In this document: positions 58,867 through 64,000 of the stretch, in pieces
How positions within the stretch are numbered: position 1 is the stretch's first letter
How the letters are laid out: every line of letters begins with the position of its first letter
DNA from: Polymyxa betae
Lineage: Eukaryota; Endomyxa; Phytomyxea; Plasmodiophorida; Plasmodiophoridae
DNA length: 64,000 nt
NCBI GenBank assembly: GCA_003693705.1
Contig: RBZT01000419.1
Location: 124,001 to 188,000 of the forward strand
Direction: 5' to 3'
Notes under the pieces: model-generated
Database searches by the model: none
Told to the model about the DNA's origin: nothing
What the model saw: only the letters and a program-made list of their open reading frames with translations
Program-made: the position numbers and the translations under genes

Positions 58867-60273
58867 TTTCTTATTCGTAATAAAAATAACTCCAACGATG
58901 TCAATAAAGACGTTTTTATTACATTGTCTAGCACTCCTGAACTGACGAAATTGCATCTGTTGACATGTCCTGGATGAAGTCATGTTGTTGACATCGATGT
59001 TCGGCTTGTATCACAAGCTAGAAGCCATCCGTAGTTTTCTGAACAGTTAATGGCCATTCCTAATGATGTTCAGTAGGGGGTATCAAAGTTAGGTTAAGAA
59101 TCGATTCTCCGGGGGTCGGCGGGATAATCGATTCTCCGGGAGGGGGTATCAAAGTTGAACAGTTGGAATGGCCGTTTTTCCTTCTAACAAGTCAAAATTT
59201 CAAGTATTTCGATGCAATAAACCATTGCAAGAAATTCCTTCTTGCTGGAACGGCGACTTTCATCGTTACCGTCATCTGCATTATAGGTCGTAAAATTGGG
59301 CATTGTCTTAGCAGAAGGGCGGCGTGCAGGCGTACGCGTCTGGGGTGCAGGCGTCCTCATTCGTTTTTTGAAAACTGTTATGCAGAACAGAGAAAATTAT
59401 TTATTCCAAGTCGAGGGGTGATTTAATACGACGAATTATAACACGCAAAATTAGCTCCGTGATTCTCCCGTGATAATCGATTCTCCCGTAAGAATCAGGA
59501 AAATCGACGATTCTCGTTTAATAATCCACCCCCGGAGAATCGATTCTTAAAATGCGTGAAGATCCTAACTTTAATACCACCTTAGTAAAAGCCAGAACCA
59601 GAACGCATCATTATTGGTAGGCAGTTCCGTTCGGTGTACAGAATCTTGATTCGAATATTTGCCGATAGCTGACCATATGATTGTTAATTTTTAATGCCAT
59701 GAAATCGATCATAAAACAAGGACATTTTGACAATAATTGCCCATGCGATCCAGGTATTCCCCAGGACCCAGGTCCAATACTGGTCCAGTTACAACTTTCG
59801 GACGAACAGCAGAGACAGCAGCCAAATAGATTGGCATATCAATTACTCAACATATAATGGCATATAATAAGCTTTGGGAGGGATAATCAAATCAATATTC
59901 CACATTAGCAAAGAGCAGAGAAACCCTGGGAAAAGATTTCATTTGATAACTGCAACCACACTACCAAAATCGTACCTACCTTACCGAACGAGCTCTATTT
60001 GAGCATGATCGAACGACATCGATTGTGCAGGCCAATACAAACGGCTGCGATAAGATTTGATGAGCGATATACTAGCAACCAGCTAACTTAGGGACTGTTG
60101 TAGAAGAATAGTTGCAGCAAAGAGTCCCAAGACCCAAATTGCCTGCAGACAGAGAGATAATTAGTACATAAATATGTTTCATGTGTACATACATCTGTAA
60201 CATGTTATTATTATGTAAATTGTATTACTAATAGACAGACAACAACCACATGGGGATTCCATTTTCAGTATTT
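58867..60273. other. Long intergenic region containing a MITE-like element
   Basis: About 1.4 kb between RER1 and the convergent FAM177-like gene. The left third holds the element at 59075-59582. The remainder (59583-60273) shows no supported gene. An open stretch at 59163-59426 lies inside the element and is not considered coding. Confidence 0.5.
59075..59582. mobile_element. MITE-like element with terminal inverted repeats
   Basis: The left end (AGGGGGTATCAAAGTTAGG) and the right end (reverse complement AGGTGGTATTAAAGTTAGG) are near-perfect inverted repeats about 508 bases apart. Inside each end is a second inverted block built on AAGAATCGATTCTCCGGGGG (left about 59096-59116, right about 59528-59550). 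Further copies of the ATCGATTCTCC motif lie close to both ends, and the start motif is partly repeated at about 59145. No transposase frame is present, which fits a miniature non-autonomous DNA transposon. A target-site duplication was not convincingly seen. Confidence 0.7.
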
Positions 60274-61065
60274 TCAGCTCCGATCAATCTCAACTTGAAT
60301 CATCTCGTTATTGTCGGTGCCAGATCCTGGAACCGGTGAAACTTTTTCCAGATCGATATGTTCCCTTTCGTCTCGACTTATTTCTCCTCTCCTGCTCTCT
60401 CCATCACGCTGATGTTGCCGTTCGATGCCGATTTGTATCATTCTGAAATCAGTATGATTTAGTTTTAAATAATGAAAGAAGAAATAATATCGACCGTTCT
60501 TCTTCCTCGATTTCACTCATATGTCGTTCATATGCATCAAGAACATACTGATAGCGAGAACTGGTGATACCCAGAAAATCAGCTGCTGTCTCACCGATAT
60601 AATCGACAGCTGCAAAGCAGGCTAATGTAAGGTCATGCAATTAGACAGGATAATGTGCTGCTATTGACCAGACCGGTTAAAAAGGCAGTGGCTGCCTTAA
60701 CGCCATAGCTGAAATACGATTCCTGCTCTTGTTCCGGTGACGTCTGACCTTCAGTCTGCATCAGCTTAATGGAAATGATGTGAGGAATTGATCGCTGCCC
60801 GGCATTGCTAATGTCTCAGGCAGCGCCCAGATGTACAGTATTTTGTGATTCTTGTCACTCATGCCCAGCTTGATCACACGGTTTCATCGATAAAAGTACC
60901 ATTCTTTTGGGTTGTTACAACGACTTCAGACTTTCCGGAGCAGTCATCAGGAAAATGGAGCTTATTTATGCTGTTTTTAAAGACAGAGGTCCTAATCTTG
61001 ATGACAAGTGACAACTGAAGCTTTCAAATTGTCGGAGAGTTGGGCGGAACCTGGAGTCTTATCAT
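60274..61065 (-). CDS. FAM177-like small protein
   Basis: Exons in order: a 5' exon with INKLHFPDDCSGKSEV (about 60970-60890), an exon with YFSYGVKAATAFLTGL (about 60720-60670), then AAVDYIGETAADFLGITSSR followed by YQYVLDAYERHMSEIEEEER (about 60620-60500), then an acidic tail to the stop, complement of 60274-60276. The core block resembles FAM177 (CDFLGE..A..LGI..xKYQYAIDEY, then a run of Glu), and the HFPDD-type block matches the family's N-terminal HFSxGE element. FAM177A1 is a Golgi-associated protein. The 5' end is uncertain: ATG 61065 is a candidate but its splicing to the next exon was not resolved. Confidence 0.6.
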
Positions 61066-61085
61066 TCTTGAGTAATATAATAATT

Positions 61086-62351
61086 TTACTTTAATATAAG
61101 TGAACTATTTTCAGACATGTGCATATGTCTTCTGAGATTCAATACGCGATTAGTAAATGTACTTTGAGGAGATCCTAAAAATAAATCTGATCTTGCACAG
61201 ATCTGTTGCTCAATAGCAGCTCTCATATTCTCGCTGTTCTTGCAAGGGGCAATTCTTTCGTGATCACATCCGATTTCTATATTAATGTTAATGCCAGATC
61301 GCAATTGTTCTAATTCTACATTAGCAGCATCGGTTATGATTATGACATGATGAGCAGAAGAGCTATTGATCAAATCATTTGCAGATTGAATATATGTTGA
61401 TAATGGGATCAGGCTAAGATCTGTTCTTCGAATGTGCATACAGAGAACTGGTTTAAGACGATCGGATATGACGGTACTAGCGATAGATTCAATATGGAGA
61501 CTTGGTGGTAGATCTGGAGCTGATAAAGCATTGCAATGGAACATGGCATCTCCTGTCATGAGAATTAGTTTATCGTTTAGCGATGTCACTGTAGGAACCG
61601 GGTCAAATCCAGCTTCTACAATATGGTGATGATGCTCTAGAGGAAACTTTCCGCATGAGCCATTGCCTGGGAAATTGAACTCGGCGTGATTTACTTTAGT
61701 TGTGACAAGAGGGATTGAATCATTGGTGATAGAAGCAATATAAGGTGTTAGAGACCACGGTAGAAGATAGCAATCGGTTGACCAAGAATTAGGATCTCGC
61801 AGTTGCCATGGAGCATCGTTTATGCTCTCATCACATTGATTTCGAGCATTTACCAAAGTGCCATTATATATATATTCGAGGACATCTGGATCTGGTTCTC
61901 CATAATTAAATCCACGAATAAGGCAGGGACGCTGTGCAGGGTTCAACTGCGAGCTGATAGCATTAATATTTAGAAGTTGCAACCATGATAAGCTAAAGTG
62001 ATTATCTCCTAAAACAGTTGATGGGGGATAAACCAGAACTTTTCGCCCTGTTAGTTGGGATAATTTTATAGCATAACCTAGCATGACAAGATTATTTGAT
62101 AGTCGGCCATACCCAGAATAAGCTATATATTTGTCAGCTGGTGATAAGCCAAACTGATGAGAATCTTGTACAATACGCAGAGGCTTATGTTCATGATCCA
62201 TATTATGATGATGATCTTCATGCTTGGGTTGATTTTGAATGAGTAAAATAATGGAGGACGAATATGGGTCGATATTAACAATAGACGTAATAAGAGCTAA
62301 GACAAGGACCAGCGAGATAACTAAGGTGGTAACCGTAGATGAGAGCTTCAT
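61086..62351 (-). CDS. O-fucosyltransferase-like type II membrane enzyme
   Basis: Single exon of about 420 residues. Start taken at ATG 62351, giving MKLSSTVTTLVISLVLVLAL, a signal anchor as in type II Golgi or ER glycosyltransferases. Landmarks: YSGYGRLSNNLVMLGYAIKL with the (G/N)-R-x-NN pattern of the GDP-fucose O-fucosyltransferase fold, KPVLCMHIRRTDLS (the HxRRxD donor-binding motif), and near the C-terminus DLFLGSPQSTFTNRVLNLR, which matches the conserved S/T-FS region. His-rich stretches occur near residues 45-60 and 240. It probably uses GDP-fucose on secreted proteins or glycans; the acceptor cannot be told. Confidence 0.75.
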   Translation of the reverse strand: MKLSSTVTTLVISLVLVLALITSIVNIDPYSSSIILLIQNQPKHEDHHHNMDHEHKPLRIVQDSHQFGLSPADKYIAYSGYGRLSNNLVMLGYAIKLSQLTGRKVLVYPPSTVLGDNHFSLSWLQLLNINAISSQLNPAQRPCLIRGFNYGEPDPDVLEYIYNGTLVNARNQCDESINDAPWQLRDPNSWSTDCYLLPWSLTPYIASITNDSIPLVTTKVNHAEFNFPGNGSCGKFPLEHHHHIVEAGFDPVPTVTSLNDKLILMTGDAMFHCNALSAPDLPPSLHIESIASTVISDRLKPVLCMHIRRTDLSLIPLSTYIQSANDLINSSSAHHVIIITDAANVELEQLRSGININIEIGCDHERIAPCKNSENMRAAIEQQICARSDLFLGSPQSTFTNRVLNLRRHMHMSENSSLILK

Positions 62352-63249
62352 CAGCAATAAAGCAAGTGGTGAAATGATAGGAAGAGAGGTGAAGATTTGG
62401 GGATATTTTCACCTTAGTTTATATCCATGTTAATATACCTACAACGTACAGTATCAGAGATAAGAAAAACGAAATTTGTGACATAGGGCGATAGGGAACC
62501 CACTTCTCACTTATCTCCTTCATATATGTATATTGTATGGGTGATAAGGAGCTCATGTCTCACTTATCTCCTATATTTATGAGCTCATTTCTCACTTATC
62601 TCCTTCATAATGTATGGTTGATAGGGAGCTCATTTCCCACTTATCTCCTTCATATATGTATGGATGATAGAGCTCATTTCTCACTTATCTCCTTCATATA
62701 TGTATATTGTATGGGTGATAAGGAGCTCATTTCTCACTTATCTCCTATATTTATGAGCTCATTTCTCACTTATCCCCTTCATATATGTATACATGATAGG
62801 AAGCTCATTTCTCACTTATCTCCTCCATATATGTATGGATGATAGGGAGCTCATTCTCTCTTGTCTGCTTCCATCATAAAAAACATCTTCATCTATGCAT
62901 ACTATTGTCAGTTTCCCGTAAGATCGCCCAAATGATCATCTGCAGAGCGCTTCAAATTCGGCAAACAAATAGGAAGCTGCATTCTGAGTAGTGAAAGCTT
63001 CCACCTGCACAGCATACTCGTTCAATTATAGAACTAGTATAGAGAAGTAATTGGAACTGAAGTAAAATTCTTTTAAATCAATATCATAACAGTTCAATGC
63101 TGATACATCCTAGCGCCTGCTTTTTTAATGCCAGGTACTGTATCTCAGAATTTTATGCAGTAGTGCTGATTAAGTGCTGATATCTGAGAATTATAGAAGA
63201 GAAGTTAACCAGATCGACTAAATCGTACCATAAGCAAAGGTCCAGAACT
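62352..63249. other. Divergent gap holding the minisatellite
   Basis: About 900 bases between the fucosyltransferase and the coiled-coil gene. Apart from the minisatellite, the stretch 62871-63249 shows no open frame or other element. Confidence 0.5.
62480..62870. repeat. Minisatellite, eight to nine degenerate units
   Basis: Units of variable length (about 32-54 bases) built around GAGCTCATTTCTCACTTATC and CTCCTTCATATATGTAT. Two long stretches (about 62520-62600 and 62695-62775) are nearly identical to each other, showing higher-order duplication. It starts about 130 bases upstream of the fucosyltransferase start, so it lies in that gene's likely promoter or 5' region. A plus-strand open stretch across it (62537-62842) is a by-product. 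Confidence 0.85.
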
Positions 63250-63889
63250 ATGCTGTCATCTGACGACAACGAACATAAACCAATAGAATCCGAAGTTGCA
63301 TTTCTGCAAAGGGCTATCGATGATCGGATAATACTTTCTGTTCGTGATCTGGAAGTAGTCAAGAATGAAATGAGAAATCGAATCCAAGAATACCGGAAAA
63401 AACTAGTTAAAGTGAAATCGTTTGGCTGAATTATAATGCAACTAAGTATTTTAAATGGGTTGTTCAGCAAACAGACTTGATCGGCAAATTACAAAATGAG
63501 AACAAGAAGTTGCAAGGTCTAGTTCAAGAATTAACAGAAGCCAAGAATACACCAGCTATGAACGATACGTATGCAGTATTGAAATTACTACCTGCATTAA
63601 ATCAAGACCAAACTACACCTGACGTTGAGGGCGAAAGAAGACGAGCTGAATTAAGTATGCACACATATGAATAAGGTCATAATGATAAGTGCCTACTGAA
63701 TTAATCACTGTAGGGAAGGAGCTTCTAGCTGGCTTAGAACTAATTGCAGAAGATGATGACGTCCAACTTAATGATGATGCAGGCAGACACACAAATGAAT
63801 CTTTAATCAACAGAATTGTTGCTCGAGTTAATGTCATCATCGACTTGCTGGATCCATTTCGTCGTGATCTTAGGTCGTCTTGTATTTAA
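63250..63889 (+). CDS. Coiled-coil protein, unrecognised
   Basis: Three exons, ATG 63250 to TAA 63887-63889. Exon 1 is acidic then helical (VAFLQRAIDDRIILSVRDLE, NEMRNRIQEYRKKLVK). An intron (about 63415-63470) leads to TDLIGKLQNENKKLQGLVQE, a strong coiled coil, and, after a third exon junction near 63650-63690, to LITVGKELLAGLELIAEDDD and VNVIIDLLDPFRRDLRSS. No membrane segment, signal peptide or known motif was recognised. Function unknown. Confidence 0.6.
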
Positions 63890-63898
63890 ATTGGACTC

Positions 63899-64000
63899 AT
63901 GTCTGAACTGAGTATGTATGCAGCTTTGTATGGTCACGATATGGATCAGGAGTCAGCTCAGTCTTCAGTCTGCTGAAATCGGCATGTCTAACTTGCCTGA
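63899..64000 (+). CDS. Possible 5' end of a further gene (partial)
   Basis: ATG 63899 lies only 10 bases after the previous stop and opens MSELSMYAALYGHDMDQESA before a stop about 25 codons on; a short-intron donor or the window edge may hide the continuation. It could equally be untranslated sequence. Low confidence. Confidence 0.2.

Noticed and set aside
59163-59426. 87-codon ORF inside the MITE-like element
   Set aside because: No transposase motif, and composition follows the repeat-rich element. It could be a remnant but cannot be supported as a gene.
62537-62842. 101-codon plus-strand ORF
   Set aside because: It is entirely made of minisatellite units; the peptide is a translation of the repeat.

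Overview
The window is nuclear DNA from a flagellated, probably single-celled eukaryote with a compact, intron-rich genome. Nearly every gene is cut by very short GT-AG introns (about 27 to 90 nt), neighbouring genes are often less than 300 bases apart, and TAA, TAG and TGA all end reading frames, so the code is standard. Two axonemal genes (CFAP52 and DRC11/IQCA1) show that the organism builds motile flagella. Exon junction, Pol III, ER/Golgi and RECQL4 genes with an Sld2-type N-terminus mark a fairly complete eukaryotic repertoire. A zoosporic fungus, aphelid or rozellid relative, or another flagellated protist would fit; the sequence alone does not settle which.

Layout. 1-10.3 kb: 3' end of a FIG4 phosphoinositide phosphatase, an ER DnaJ protein (DNAJB12-like), a small Cys-containing protein, a Kv-type K+ channel, a myotubularin phosphatase and a DnaJ-X protein. 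11.3-17.7 kb: the most unusual gene, a channel with two complete cyclic-nucleotide-gated (CNG) modules in one reading frame followed by DEP-DEP-PH. 17.7-26.2 kb (minus strand): RECQL4, a secreted Cys-rich protein, YIPF5/Yip1. 26.7-29.7 kb: CFAP52 and a small unknown protein. 29.7-30.7 kb: a repeat-rich gap with a 155-bp tandem duplication and a 25-bp minisatellite. 30.7-35.6 kb: a ZNFX1-like helicase fused to RING-type zinc fingers. 36.5-40.1 kb: DRC11. 40.4-43.9 kb: a WD40 protein and a CDC50 flippase subunit. 44.2-49.1 kb: MAGOH, a CDKL-like kinase, RPC6, a small Arg/Gln-rich protein and a small two-helix membrane protein. 49.2-54.5 kb: an F-box/LRR protein running into a multi-pass membrane protein, and a FAM114-like protein. 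55-58.9 kb: RFT1, a membrane/coiled-coil protein and RER1. 59.1-59.6 kb: a MITE-like element. 60.3-64 kb: a FAM177-like protein, an O-fucosyltransferase-like enzyme, a minisatellite, a coiled-coil protein and the possible start of another gene.

Shared themes are phosphoinositide turnover (FIG4, myotubularin, PH domain), ER/Golgi traffic and glycosylation (YIPF5, RER1, RFT1, CDC50, fucosyltransferase), flagellar structure and ion signalling. The genes do not form operons; the mix is that of an ordinary compact eukaryotic chromosome arm. The tandem CNG-CNG-DEP-DEP-PH channel is the best candidate for a previously undescribed system.

Method limits: introns were placed by eye from GT/AG positions, reading-frame continuity and family conservation. 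Outer coordinates are usually firmer than individual splice sites, and family names rest on recognised motifs, not on a search.
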